Part shown: positions 1-10,586 of the stretch, in pieces
Layout of the letters: every line of letters starts with the position of its first letter
Numbering within the stretch: position 1 is the stretch's first letter
Source: CALCEB01 sp035531475
GTDB taxonomy: Bacteria; Acidobacteriota; Terriglobia; UBA7540
Direction: 5' to 3'
Length of the DNA: 64,000 nt
Assembly (NCBI GenBank): GCA_035531475.1
Contig: DATKST010000177.1
Location: forward strand, 18,502-82,501
Translations under genes and position numbers: made by a program
Notes under the pieces: generated by a model
What the model saw: only the letters and a program-made list of their open reading frames with translations
Database searches by the model: none
Told to the model about the DNA's origin: nothing

Positions 1-576
1 AATGGCGATCTGGAACAGGCTTTTACGATCCTTCGAAAAAGGGGCCAAGCGGCGGCGGCAAAAAAAGCGGAACGTTTAACCAACGAAGGGATTGTGGGTT
101 CCTATATCCATCCCGGCGCCAAGATTGCGGTGATGGTGGAGTTGAACTGCGAGTCGGACTTTGTGGCCCGGAACGGGGAGTTTCAGGCTCTGGCGCACGA
201 CCTTGCCATGCAAGTTTGCGCGACCGATCCGCGCTACGTTCGCAAGGAGGAAGTGCCGGCGGAGATGTTGCAGCGTGAAAGAGATATCCTCCGCGAGCAG
301 GCACTGGCTTCCGGAAAGCCGGAGGCGATGGTGGAGCGGATTGTGGACGGACGGCTCGATAAGTATTACGAGGACACCTGCCTCTACGAGCAGCATTTCA
401 TCAAAGATGCTACCGGAAATTCCACGGTGCGGGAGCTGATCAACTCAAAGATCGCCAAGTTTGGGGAGAACATCTCAGTGCGGCGGTTTGCGCGCTTTAA
501 GGTGGGTGAGGCAGACCGCACCGGGGCGCCCACCGCGACTTTGGGAACCGGATCGGAGGACGGCGCCGGGACTTAG
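1..576 (+). CDS. tsf: Elongation factor Ts, 3' part (5' end outside window)
   Basis: Guanine nucleotide exchange factor that recycles EF-Tu-GDP in the cytoplasm. Reading frame 1 is open from the first base, so the true start lies upstream. The EF-Ts core motif VELNCESDFVARN is present, followed by the dimerisation-domain region and the KYYEDTCLYEQHFIKD segment typical of the C-terminal half. The last 20 residues form a Thr/Gly-rich tail. It lies 51 bp upstream of pyrH in the widespread rpsB-tsf-pyrH-frr order, so rpsB is expected just outside the window. Family assignment is secure. Confidence 0.97.
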   Translation, partial: NGDLEQAFTILRKRGQAAAAKKAERLTNEGIVGSYIHPGAKIAVMVELNCESDFVARNGEFQALAHDLAMQVCATDPRYVRKEEVPAEMLQRERDILREQALASGKPEAMVERIVDGRLDKYYEDTCLYEQHFIKDATGNSTVRELINSKIAKFGENISVRRFARFKVGEADRTGAPTATLGTGSEDGAGT

Positions 577-627
577 AACCGTGAGGCCGGGTCTTGCCGG
601 CGCGAGTTCTACCGGACGGGCCGGGCT

Positions 628-1344
628 ATGGGCGAACCTGCATTTCACCGGATAGTGCTGAAGCTGAGCGGTGAGGCTCTGATGGGCAATCAGGGCTTTG
701 GCGTGGATCCGGAAGTGGTTCGGAGGATCGCCTCAGAGGTTCAAGAAGTCCGCGACCTGGGGGTGCAGGTGGCGATCGTGGTGGGCGGTGGGAACTTTAT
801 CCGTGGCGTGGCGGCGTCGGCCAGTGGAATTGACCGGGTGGTGGCGGACCACATGGGCATGCTGGCCACCATCATCAATGCTCTGGCCATGCAAGACGCT
901 CTTGAAAAGTTCGGAGCCCATACCCGGGTGGTAACGGCCATCGAGATGCGCGAAGTGGCCGAACCCTTTATCCGCCGGCGGGCGATCCGCCACCTGGAAA
1001 AGGGCCGGGTGGTCATTTTGGCGGGTGGAATCGGCAACCCGTATTTCTCAACCGACACCGCTGCCGCGCTTCGCGCCATGGAGATCAAGGCGGAAATCAT
1101 CTTGAAAGCCACCAAGGTGAACGGGGTTTATGATGCCGATCCAGCCAAGGATCCGGAAGCCAAGATGTTTTCCCGGATCTCTTATCTGGACGTGCTTTCG
1201 AAGCGATTGGCGGTGATGGATACCACGGCCATATCCCTCTGCATGGACAATGGCTTGCCGATCATCATTTTCAATCTCAATGTTCCGGGCAATCTGATGA
1301 GGGTGGTGACCGGTGAGAAGGTCGGCTCATTGGTCGAGCGATGA
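628..1344 (+). CDS. pyrH: Uridylate kinase (UMP kinase)
   Basis: Phosphorylates UMP to UDP with ATP, a cytoplasmic step of pyrimidine nucleotide synthesis. The 238-residue product has the amino acid kinase fold signatures: LKLSGEAL near the N-terminus (phosphate binding), GGGNFIRG around residue 53, and the STDTAAALRA and ATKVNGVYDADP segments that bind nucleotide. Length matches bacterial PyrH. The ATG start gives MGEPAFHRIVLKLSGEAL, a normal N-terminus. It follows tsf and precedes frr, the conserved order. Confidence 0.97.
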   Translation: MGEPAFHRIVLKLSGEALMGNQGFGVDPEVVRRIASEVQEVRDLGVQVAIVVGGGNFIRGVAASASGIDRVVADHMGMLATIINALAMQDALEKFGAHTRVVTAIEMREVAEPFIRRRAIRHLEKGRVVILAGGIGNPYFSTDTAAALRAMEIKAEIILKATKVNGVYDADPAKDPEAKMFSRISYLDVLSKRLAVMDTTAISLCMDNGLPIIIFNLNVPGNLMRVVTGEKVGSLVER

Positions 1345-1366
1345 GGACAGCGCGGGGTTCAAGGCG

Positions 1367-1927
1367 ATGATCAAGGAGACGGTGGGGCAGGCGAAGGGCA
1401 AGATGGCCAAGGCGGTGGAGGACTTCCAGCACGAGCTGGCGACTCTGCGCACGGGCCGCGCCTCGGCGACGGTGCTTGACCACGTTCGGGTGGATTATTA
1501 CGGTACCCCGACGCCTTTGAACCAGGTGGCGACTCTGGGCGTGCCGGAGGCGACCCTGCTGACGGTGCAGCCGTGGGACCCGGGCTTGCTTCCGGCTATT
1601 GAGAAGGCCATCCGCTCTTCGGACTTGGGCCTGAACCCCATGAATGACGGAAAGATCTTGCGTGTGCCCATTCCGGCGCTCACCGAGGAGCGGCGCAAAG
1701 ATCTGGTGAAGCACCTCCATAAGGTCATAGAACAACATCGCATGACGGTTCGCAATGTCCGGCGGGACTCGAATGATGCGCTGAAAAAGCTGCTGAAGGA
1801 TAAAACCATCTCCGAGGATGAGGAGCGCCGCGCCCTCGAGGAAACCCAGAAGTTGACGGACGAGTTTATCGAAAAGCTTGAAGCGCAAGGCAAGGCGAAG
1901 GAGCAGGAAATTCTGGAGATGCGATGA
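1367..1927 (+). CDS. frr: Ribosome recycling factor
   Basis: Splits post-termination ribosomes together with EF-G. The 186-residue product starting MIKETVGQAKGKM matches the usual length of about 185 residues. An in-frame upstream start at 1313 would add 18 residues and overlap pyrH, so the ATG at 1367 is preferred. Family hallmarks are LATLRTGRAS (tip region), the PEATLLTVQPWD strand and a C-terminal helix rich in Glu and Lys. It starts 22 bp after the pyrH stop and closes the tsf-pyrH-frr unit. Confidence 0.96.
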   Translation: MIKETVGQAKGKMAKAVEDFQHELATLRTGRASATVLDHVRVDYYGTPTPLNQVATLGVPEATLLTVQPWDPGLLPAIEKAIRSSDLGLNPMNDGKILRVPIPALTEERRKDLVKHLHKVIEQHRMTVRNVRRDSNDALKKLLKDKTISEDEERRALEETQKLTDEFIEKLEAQGKAKEQEILEMR

Positions 1928-1970
1928 GCTCTGCGTGCTGGCATGATTTCAATGAAAATTCTCTTCCGGC

Positions 1971-1999
1971 TTGACAGGTTTTCGCTAGATTTGGTAAAT
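1971..1999 (+). promoter_or_regulatory. Predicted sigma-70 promoter of the str/S10/spc/alpha block
   Basis: TTGACA at 1971-1976 is followed after 17 bp by GTAAAT at 1994-1999 (TAAATT one base later with an 18 bp spacer). It lies in the 160 bp gap between frr and rpsL and about 90 bp upstream of the rpsL start. The exact -35 hexamer and good spacing make it the best promoter candidate for the ribosomal protein block. The transcription start is not proven. Confidence 0.6.
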
Positions 2000-2087
2000 T
2001 TGAAGGGATGCACCCTGATCGAAGTACTTTCTGAGAGGGAGCTTCACTTATAAAGGGATTGTTGAGTCAAGAAAGGTAAACACAGAA

Positions 2088-2465
2088 TTGCCCACGTTCA
2101 GCCAAATGGTTCGTCTTGGTAGAAAGTCGCCGCGCTACAAGACTTCGAGTCCGGCCCTGGAAGGCTGCCCGCAGAAGCGCGGCGTTTGCATCCGCGTCTA
2201 TACCCAGACACCGAAGAAGCCGAATTCGGCCTTGCGCAAGGTTGCCCGCGTGCGGCTGACGAACAGCATGGAAGTGACGACGTACATTCCGGGTGTCGGC
2301 CATAATCTTCAGGAACACTCGATTGTTTTGATTCGGGGTGGACGCGTTAAGGATTTGCCGGGGGTGCGCTATCACGTGATTCGCGGCACCCTCGATTCGG
2401 CGGGAGTTACGGACCGGCGCCAAGGCCGCTCGAAATACGGTGCAAAGAGGCCCAAGGCTTCCTGA
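2088..2465 (+). CDS. rpsL: 30S ribosomal protein S12
   Basis: Component of the 30S decoding centre. The 125-residue product carries the S12 signature TPKKPNSALRK at residues 41-51 and GRVKDLPGVRYHVIRG at 86-101. The lysines whose substitution gives streptomycin resistance (Lys43 and Lys88 in Met-inclusive numbering) are wild type. Translation must start at TTG (2088): no ATG fits, and GAAAGG sits about 11 bp upstream. First gene of the str operon. Confidence 0.97.
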   Translation: MPTFSQMVRLGRKSPRYKTSSPALEGCPQKRGVCIRVYTQTPKKPNSALRKVARVRLTNSMEVTTYIPGVGHNLQEHSIVLIRGGRVKDLPGVRYHVIRGTLDSAGVTDRRQGRSKYGAKRPKAS

Positions 2466-2578
2466 TGGAACGGAAAGAAGCAACGGTAGCCATTAAGACG
2501 GAGTAGAGGGTCGGGGAGTGGAGATACTCAGGGATTCGGCTGAACTGCCGATCCTCCGCCCCCCGGTTAAAGGTTGAT

Positions 2579-3049
2579 ATGCCACGTAAAGGAACAGTAG
2601 AGCGCCGCGAAACGGCCCCGGACCCGATATTCGGCAATCCTTTGGTTGAGAAGTTGATTAATTGCCTGATGCACGAAGGGAAGAAGTCAGCGGCGCAGAG
2701 GATTGTGTATACCTCACTCGAAGTCATCCGGCAGCGGACCAGCGATGATCCGTTGAAGGCGTTCAAGAAAGCTTTGGAAAACGTGAAGCCGGCGCTGGAA
2801 GTAAAGAGCCGCCGCGTGGGTGGCGCCAACTACCAAGTGCCGGTGGAAGTGAATCGGAATCGTCAAACCTCCTTGAGCCTGAGGTGGATCATCGGGTATG
2901 CGCGCGAACGCAGCGAGAAATCGATGATTGAGAGGCTGGCAGGCGAGTTGCTGGATGCCGCCAACAATCGGGGCGGAGCCATCAAGAAGAGAGACGACAC
3001 CCACCGTATGGCCGAGGCTAACAAGGCCTTTGCCCACTACCGCTGGTAA
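2579..3049 (+). CDS. rpsG: 30S ribosomal protein S7
   Basis: Primary 16S rRNA-binding protein that nucleates assembly of the 30S head. The product has 156 residues, the typical length for bacterial S7, beginning MPRKGTVERRE. Conserved segments include VEKLINCLMHEGKKS and the GGANYQVPVEV strand followed by RWIIGYAR. The gap to fusA is 169 bp and contains no recognisable gene. Confidence 0.97.
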   Translation: MPRKGTVERRETAPDPIFGNPLVEKLINCLMHEGKKSAAQRIVYTSLEVIRQRTSDDPLKAFKKALENVKPALEVKSRRVGGANYQVPVEVNRNRQTSLSLRWIIGYARERSEKSMIERLAGELLDAANNRGGAIKKRDDTHRMAEANKAFAHYRW

Positions 3050-3218
3050 TCCCGAACTTTCGGGAAAGACCTGGACAGGCGGGACAAGGTTCCACCCGGA
3101 ACCGCCATCCGCCTTGCGGCCGCTGGTGCGGCCCTAACGTTCATTTGAATTTGCGGGCGGCGGACCGTGGTCCGCAAAGGCCCCTTGCGCACTTTAGTCT
3201 TTCTTTGGATTTAGCACA

Positions 3219-5372
3219 ATGCCTCGATCGGTACTGCTTGAAAAAACCCGGAACATCGGCATCATGGCCCACATCGATGCCGGAAAAACGACCACGACGG
3301 AGCGGATTCTCTATTACACCGGGATCACGCACAAGATCGGCGAAGTGCATGAAGGTACGGCGGTGATGGACTGGATGGAGCAGGAGCAAGAGCGCGGCAT
3401 CACGATTACCTCGGCTGCCACAACCTGTTTCTGGAAGGATTTCCGGATTAACATTATTGACACGCCTGGCCACGTCGATTTTACCGCGGAAGTGGAGCGG
3501 TCCTTGCGCGTGCTGGACGGGGCCATTGCCATTCTGGGCGCCGTCGAGGGTGTTGAGCCGCAAACCGAAACGGTGTGGCGCCAGGCTGACAAATACCGGG
3601 TTCCGAGGATCGTTTTTGTGAACAAGATGGACCGGGCGGGCGCCAATTTTGAAGCCTGTCTGGAGGAACTCCGCAGTAAGGTTCGCGCTCATCCGGTCGC
3701 GGTTCATATTCCGCTGGGGGCTGAAGACAAATTCCAGGGATCGATTGACGTGATCCGTCAGAGGGCACTGGTTTACCAGGACGAGACGCTGGGCGCCGAT
3801 TATGACGTCACGGACATTCCTGAAACCATGCGCGAAACGGCCAAGCACGCCCGTGACCAGATGATTGAGGGGCTGGCTGAGGTGGACGATCAAATCCTCG
3901 ACAAATATGCGCACGGCGGTGCGGTGACCGATGAAGAGCTTTTTTCCAGCCTGCGGCGTAATACCCTGGCGATGAAAGTGGTTCCGGTGCTCTGTGGAGC
4001 GTCGTTCAAGAATAAGGGCGTACAGCCGCTGCTCGATGCGGTGGTAGACTTCCTGCCATCTCCTCTGGATGTTCCCGCCATCGAGGGCATCGTTCCGGAA
4101 ACGGAAGAGGTGATCGTTCGTGAGGCTAGGGACGATGCTCCATTCTCCGCCCTGATCTTCAAGATCATGACCGATCCCTTTGTCGGCCAACTCGCCTTCC
4201 TGCGGGTGTACTCCGGCGCCCTGAAGAGTGGTGATAGCGTTTACAATCCACGCCGCGACCGCGGCGAGCGGGTTTCGCGTCTGCTGAAGATGCACGCCAA
4301 CAAGCGAGAGGAAATCAATGAGGTTTATGCTGGCGATATTGCCGCGGCGGTCGGCCTGAAGAACGTAGCGACCGGAGACACGATTTGCGATGATGCAGCT
4401 CCCGTGGTCTTTGAGGCCATGGATTTTCCTGCTCCCGTGATTTCCGTTGCCATCGAGCCAAAGACCAAGGCCGATCAGGAGAAAATGGGTCTGGCGCTGG
4501 GCAAGCTTACCCAGGAGGATCCAACTTTCAAGGTCCATACGGATCCGGACACCGGCCAAACCCTCATTTCTGGCATGGGCGAACTGCATCTTGAGATTCT
4601 GGTGGACCGCATGCAACGGGAATTTAGTGTGGGCGCCAATGTGGGGCGCCCGCAAGTCGCCTACCGCGAGACGATTCGCGGCTCGGCTGAGGCGGAGGGG
4701 AAGTATATCAAACAGACGGGGGGACGAGGGCAGTACGGCCACGTTGAAATCCGCATCGCGCCCCTCGGTCATCCCGATCCCGCCGAAATTGCCGAGCTAA
4801 CCAAGAAGAAATCGACCACCAAGTTTGATCCTGACCTAAATCTGCTCTTTATCGACGAGATTGTGGGAGGAACGGTGCCGCGGGAATATATTTCCCCGGT
4901 TTATAACGGCATCCACGAGGCCATGGAGACCGGAACGCTGGCCGGCTATGAGATGACGGGCATTCGCGTAGCTCTGGTCGACGGGTCGTACCATGAGGTG
5001 GATTCCTCAGAGATGGCTTTCAAGATTGCGGGATCCATGGCGCTCAAAGACGGTGTACGCAGAGCCCATCCCTGCTTGCTTGAGCCGGTGATGAAGGTTG
5101 AGGTGGTGGTGCCGGAAGATTTCATGGGGGACGTGCTGGGCGATTTGAGCAGCCGTCGCGGCCATATCGAAGGCATGGAGAAGCGTGGATCGACACAGAT
5201 CATTCGCGCCCTGGTGCCGCTCGCGGAGATGTTCGGCTACGCGACGGACTTGCGCTCCCGCACCCAGGGCCGGGCGTCCTTCACCATGCACTTCCTGCGG
5301 TATGACCAAGTGCCGGCGGCGATTTCTGAAGAGATTATTGCGAAGATGCAGGGGCGGGCCGTGGCGAGGTAA
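3219..5372 (+). CDS. fusA: Elongation factor G
   Basis: Translocase GTPase that moves tRNA and mRNA through the ribosome and acts with RRF in recycling. G1 is AHIDAGKTT (residues 17-25); DTPGH and NKMD (G3, G4) are present, then domains II-V, including GRGQYGHV in domain IV and the C-terminal domain V. At 717 residues it is somewhat longer than the usual roughly 700. The extra length appears to lie near residues 516-545, a lysine-rich segment after IRIAPLG in domain IV. Start is ATG 3219, giving MPRSVLLEKTRNIGIMAHID. Confidence 0.97.
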   Translation: MPRSVLLEKTRNIGIMAHIDAGKTTTTERILYYTGITHKIGEVHEGTAVMDWMEQEQERGITITSAATTCFWKDFRINIIDTPGHVDFTAEVERSLRVLDGAIAILGAVEGVEPQTETVWRQADKYRVPRIVFVNKMDRAGANFEACLEELRSKVRAHPVAVHIPLGAEDKFQGSIDVIRQRALVYQDETLGADYDVTDIPETMRETAKHARDQMIEGLAEVDDQILDKYAHGGAVTDEELFSSLRRNTLAMKVVPVLCGASFKNKGVQPLLDAVVDFLPSPLDVPAIEGIVPETEEVIVREARDDAPFSALIFKIMTDPFVGQLAFLRVYSGALKSGDSVYNPRRDRGERVSRLLKMHANKREEINEVYAGDIAAAVGLKNVATGDTICDDAAPVVFEAMDFPAPVISVAIEPKTKADQEKMGLALGKLTQEDPTFKVHTDPDTGQTLISGMGELHLEILVDRMQREFSVGANVGRPQVAYRETIRGSAEAEGKYIKQTGGRGQYGHVEIRIAPLGHPDPAEIAELTKKKSTTKFDPDLNLLFIDEIVGGTVPREYISPVYNGIHEAMETGTLAGYEMTGIRVALVDGSYHEVDSSEMAFKIAGSMALKDGVRRAHPCLLEPVMKVEVVVPEDFMGDVLGDLSSRRGHIEGMEKRGSTQIIRALVPLAEMFGYATDLRSRTQGRASFTMHFLRYDQVPAAISEEIIAKMQGRAVAR

Positions 5373-5374
5373 AG

Positions 5375-5581
5375 ATGCCGACGGCAGCAAAAGGGCGGGA
5401 GTTTACGGACGAAGCGGGCAAGGTCTGGACAGTATTACGGGCTGGGAGCTCGTTTGCAGTATTGCCTGAGCCACCGCCCGGAGTTAAGTTGCACGAAGTC
5501 GCTCGAAGCTGCGCGAACGTTGTGGGTGTCACGGTAACGGCAGACGGAACGCCGTTAGAGCACGTGAACGAGCACATTTGA
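5375..5581 (+). CDS. Small conserved-looking protein between fusA and tuf
   Basis: A 68-residue acidic-to-neutral product of unknown function. The ATG lies two bases after the fusA stop, and GAGG at 5366-5369, at the very end of fusA, offers a ribosome binding site, so translational coupling is plausible. The sequence contains GREFTDEAGKVWTVLR, a short strand-like pattern seen in small stand-alone proteins, with no signal peptide or membrane segment. It fills most of the gap before tuf. It could be a chance open frame, but spacing and protein-like composition favour a real gene. Confidence 0.5.
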   Translation: MPTAAKGREFTDEAGKVWTVLRAGSSFAVLPEPPPGVKLHEVARSCANVVGVTVTADGTPLEHVNEHI

Positions 5582-5652
5582 ATTTGGGGTGCCATCTGGA
5601 GCCAGGGACGAGAAATCGAAATCAACCTTCCTAACAGTGGGAGCATGTAACT

Positions 5653-6843
<1,191 letters not shown>

Positions 6844-6856
6844 GTGGTGGGCAACG

Positions 6857-7189
6857 ATGCTGCATGAAAAGATCAGGATTCGATTAAAGGCCTATGACCA
6901 TCGTGTGCTGGATCACGCGGCGGCGGAAATCGTCTCGACGGCCAAGCGACAAGGGGCACAGGTGGCAGGGCCGATTCCCTTGCCTACGGTGAAGAATAAG
7001 TATTGCGTGCTGCGTTCTCCGCACACGGACAAGAAGTCCCGTGAGCAGTTTGAGATTCGTACTCACAAGCGCCTGATCGATATCTTGGAACCGACCGCCC
7101 ACACGATTGAGGCGCTGACGAAGCTGGACCTTCCCTCCGGAGTGGATATTGAGATTAAAGCCTTTGGCAAGGAACATACCAAGGTCTAA
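6857..7189 (+). CDS. rpsJ: 30S ribosomal protein S10
   Basis: Head protein of the 30S subunit that also serves as NusE in transcription antitermination. The 110-residue product from ATG 6857 starts MLHEKIRIRLKAYDHRVLD. It carries GPIPLPT and the RTHKRLIDI region of the long loop. An earlier in-frame start at 6782 lies inside tuf and is rejected. AGGTGGTGG just upstream serves as ribosome binding site. First gene of the S10 operon, 13 bp after tuf. Confidence 0.96.
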   Translation: MLHEKIRIRLKAYDHRVLDHAAAEIVSTAKRQGAQVAGPIPLPTVKNKYCVLRSPHTDKKSREQFEIRTHKRLIDILEPTAHTIEALTKLDLPSGVDIEIKAFGKEHTKV

Positions 7190-7267
7190 GGACTGGACCT
7201 TGACGCCGCGCCCCCAGGTTGGCGGGCAAAGCGGGGAGATTGGACTTAAAGGCCGTGAGTGACAAAT

Positions 7268-7948
7268 ATGGTGAATGCGATTTTGGGAAGAAAGCTGGGA
7301 ATGACTCAGATATTTGCTGAGAACGGCGACGTGGTTCCGGCCACCGTGCTGAAGGCCGGGCCCTGCGTGGTCATCCAGCGTAAGACGGTTGCGAAGGATG
7401 GTTATGAGGCCGTGCAGCTCGCCTTGGTGGAACTTCCGGGGCCGCGGCGGATGCCCAAGGCGCTCGAAGGCCATTTCAAGAAGGCCGGAGCCAATCCTGC
7501 GCGCTTTCTTCGTGAAGTCCGGCTGCCTTCCGGTGAGAGTGAGGTCAAGGCCGGTGATAAAGTGCTGGTGGACCAATTTGCAGCAGACGAGCGCGTGGAT
7601 GTGGTTGGGATTTCCAAGGGGCGAGGGTTTGCAGGAGTTCACAAGCGCCACCATTTTGGCGGGGGCAGCGGCTCGCACGGTTCCATGTTTCACCGCGCTC
7701 CGGGTTCGATTGGAGCGTCGGCGTTTCCTTCCCGGGTGCTGAAGGGTATGAAAATGGCCGGACATATGGGCGCGGCGCGGGTAACCGTGCGGAATCTGCG
7801 GGTGGTCCGCGTGCTTGCCGAGGACAATGCGCTGGTGGTGGAAGGCGCAATTCCGGGACCGAATGGCGGGTATGTGATGGTGGCGAAGGCCAAGGCGCCG
7901 CACCGCAAGGCTGCGCCCCAGCCGGTCAAGGCGGAAAAGAAGAAGTAA
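7268..7948 (+). CDS. rplC: 50S ribosomal protein L3
   Basis: Early-assembly 23S rRNA-binding protein whose extension approaches the peptidyl transferase centre. The product starts MVNAILGRKLGMTQIF and has 226 residues. GGGSGSHGSMFHRAPGSIG marks the central extension, and KGMKMAGHMG follows. A GTG three codons upstream (7259) is an alternative start; the ATG is preferred because it reproduces the usual family N-terminus. The last 15 residues form a basic tail. Confidence 0.96.
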   Translation: MVNAILGRKLGMTQIFAENGDVVPATVLKAGPCVVIQRKTVAKDGYEAVQLALVELPGPRRMPKALEGHFKKAGANPARFLREVRLPSGESEVKAGDKVLVDQFAADERVDVVGISKGRGFAGVHKRHHFGGGSGSHGSMFHRAPGSIGASAFPSRVLKGMKMAGHMGAARVTVRNLRVVRVLAEDNALVVEGAIPGPNGGYVMVAKAKAPHRKAAPQPVKAEKKK

Positions 7949-8010
7949 GGATTTGGGCGGCGCCCGGACGAAGATGGCGGGCAGGAAGCAGCGCCATTGA
8001 TGAGAAAAAC

Positions 8011-8634
8011 ATGCCAAAAGTTGAAGTAAAAAACCTGGAAGGCCAGGTGGTGAAAGAGCGGGAACTGGTGGAGGCGGTATTCGGAGTGAAACCCAACCAG
8101 AATCTGCTGTGGGAGGCGGTTCGAGCCTACCTTGCGAGTCGGCGCAGCGGCACACACTCAACCAAGAGCCGCGGCGAGGTGAGCGGCGGCGGCAAGAAGC
8201 CCTGGCGACAGAAGGGGACCGGGCGCGCCCGCGCCGGCAGCATTCGCAGTTCACTCTGGCGGCACGGCTCGATTGCCCATGGTCCGAAACCCCGGGATTA
8301 CACCATCAAGCTGCCGGCTCGAATGCTGCGCGGAGCCCTGCGCTCGGCGCTGGCGGCGAAGTACCAGGAAAACAAGATGACGGTGGTGGATGGTCTTGCC
8401 CTCGAGCAGGCCAAGACCAAGACGTTGCAGGTCGCGTTCCTGAAGTTGGGCATTATAAAGTCGGTGCTGGTTGTGAACGACGCCACCGACCGCAACCTGG
8501 AGCTTTCCTCCCGTAATATCGAAGGATGTGACTTGGTAAAGCATCATCAAGTGGAAGCCTATGATGTGCTGAGCCACGACGGAATCTTGATTTCGGATTC
8601 GGCGCTCGCCCGGCTGGAGGAATCGCTGCGATGA
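8011..8634 (+). CDS. rplD: 50S ribosomal protein L4
   Basis: Lines the nascent peptide exit tunnel. In some bacteria L4 also represses its own operon; no such leader element was evident here. The 207-residue product begins MPKVEVKNLEGQVV and has the tunnel-loop motif KPWRQKGTGRARAGSIRS near residues 65-82, then WRHGSIAHGPKPRDY. Its stop overlaps the rplW start by four bases (ATGA). Confidence 0.96.
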   Translation: MPKVEVKNLEGQVVKERELVEAVFGVKPNQNLLWEAVRAYLASRRSGTHSTKSRGEVSGGGKKPWRQKGTGRARAGSIRSSLWRHGSIAHGPKPRDYTIKLPARMLRGALRSALAAKYQENKMTVVDGLALEQAKTKTLQVAFLKLGIIKSVLVVNDATDRNLELSSRNIEGCDLVKHHQVEAYDVLSHDGILISDSALARLEESLR

Positions 8635-8927
8635 TCAAGAATCCCTACCAGATTCTTAAGCGGCCACTGATCACGGAAAAAGGGTTGGATGCCAAGGAAC
8701 GGGCGCGAACCATGATCCTGCAGGTGGACCCACGCGCCAATAAATCCGAAGTTAAATGGGCAGTGGAGCAGGCCTTCAAAGTGAAGGTGGAATCCGTCCA
8801 TACTTCAAATTTTCAAGGGAAGATGAGACGCCGGGGCCGCAACACCGGCTTTAGGCTGGATTGGAAAAAGGCTTACGTTAAACTCAAGCAAGGCGAGAAA
8901 GTCCCTGAGTTCCTGGAGAACGCATAA
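8631..8927 (+). CDS. rplW: 50S ribosomal protein L23
   Basis: Sits at the tunnel exit and docks trigger factor and SRP. The product has 98 residues: MIKNPYQILKRPLITEKG, then the conserved VDPRANKSEVKWAVEQAFKV helix and a long basic loop (KMRRRGRNTGFR). The start overlaps the end of rplD by four bases, implying coupled translation. Confidence 0.96.
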   Translation: MIKNPYQILKRPLITEKGLDAKERARTMILQVDPRANKSEVKWAVEQAFKVKVESVHTSNFQGKMRRRGRNTGFRLDWKKAYVKLKQGEKVPEFLENA

Positions 8928-8967
8928 GGGTTCGTGACGGGCTTTGTCTCGCTGAAAGACGCAATCT

Positions 8968-9795
<828 letters not shown>

Positions 9796-9811
9796 GTAAC
9801 GGGAGGGTGCG

Positions 9812-10135
9812 TTGGCAAGGTCACTGAAAAAAGGACCGTTCGTAGATGGCCACCTGATGAAGAAGGTGGAGCAGCTCAACAAGCGGTTCGACAAAAAGGT
9901 GGTCAAAACCTGGTCGCGGCGTTCGACCATTTTTCCGGAAATGGTGGGGCACACCATTGCCGTCCACAACGGCAAGAAGTTTATCCCGGTTTACATTACT
10001 GAGAATATGGTGGGCCACAAGCTGGGTGAGTTCGCGCCGACCCGGAGTTTCAAGGGGCATGGGGCTCGAGCTGCCACGGAAAGAACGGCTGCGGCAGCGC
10101 CCGCTCCGAAACCGGCGGCGCCATCGGCTGGTTGA
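9812..10135 (+). CDS. rpsS: 30S ribosomal protein S19
   Basis: Binds 16S rRNA in the 30S head together with S13. The product has 107 residues, starting MARSLKKGPFVDGHLMKKV. The family pattern IAVHNGKKFIPVYITENMVG leads into GEFAPTRSFKGH. The start codon is TTG at 9812 with GGGAGGG just upstream. An Ala/Pro-rich tail of about 20 residues beyond the usual end is present. Confidence 0.96.
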   Translation: MARSLKKGPFVDGHLMKKVEQLNKRFDKKVVKTWSRRSTIFPEMVGHTIAVHNGKKFIPVYITENMVGHKLGEFAPTRSFKGHGARAATERTAAAAPAPKPAAPSAG

Positions 10136-10173
10136 GACGCCAAGAGTGAATCCTGAAGGCTATAGGAAAAGAT

Positions 10174-10518
10174 ATGTTAGCTGAAGCCACTTCAAAGTAC
10201 ATTCGCATCTCGCCCCAAAAAGCGAGACTGGTTGTGGACTTGATCCGGGGCAAAAATGCCGGCGAGGCGTTGAATATCCTGAAGTTCACCAAGAAGCGTG
10301 TGACCCGGGAAGTGGAGAAGGTGTTGCTCTCCGCCATCTCCAATGCCGAACAGAAATCGGAGAACGTGGACGTGGATCGCTTGGTGGTGGCTGAGGCCTA
10401 CGTGAACGAAGGGCCAAGGATGAAGCGCATTCGGCCCGCGCCGCTCGGCCGGGCCTTTCATTATCAGCGGCGAATGAGCCATATCACGGTGGCTGTGGAT
10501 GCGACCAAGAAAGCATAG
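10174..10518 (+). CDS. rplV: 50S ribosomal protein L22
   Basis: Exit-tunnel protein paired with L4. The 114-residue product begins MLAEATSKYIRISPQKARLV. The hairpin extension contains GPRMKRIRPAPLGRAF, followed by the C-terminal HITVAVD strand. It lies between rpsS and rpsC as expected for the S10 operon. Confidence 0.96.
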   Translation: MLAEATSKYIRISPQKARLVVDLIRGKNAGEALNILKFTKKRVTREVEKVLLSAISNAEQKSENVDVDRLVVAEAYVNEGPRMKRIRPAPLGRAFHYQRRMSHITVAVDATKKA

Positions 10519-10586
10519 CAGGCTCCGGATTGCGATGTTGCGGTGAAGGCTGCAAGCCGGGATGAGGAAAGTTTGGGAGGCGAAGA

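Noticed and set aside
3141..4772. 543-codon minus-strand open frame opposite fusA
   Set aside because: It is antisense to a conserved gene, has His/Arg-rich composition typical of a shadow frame and no recognised motif.
6884..8254. 456-codon minus-strand open frame opposite rpsJ-rplC-rplD
   Set aside because: It spans three conserved genes and an intergenic gap; a shadow frame.
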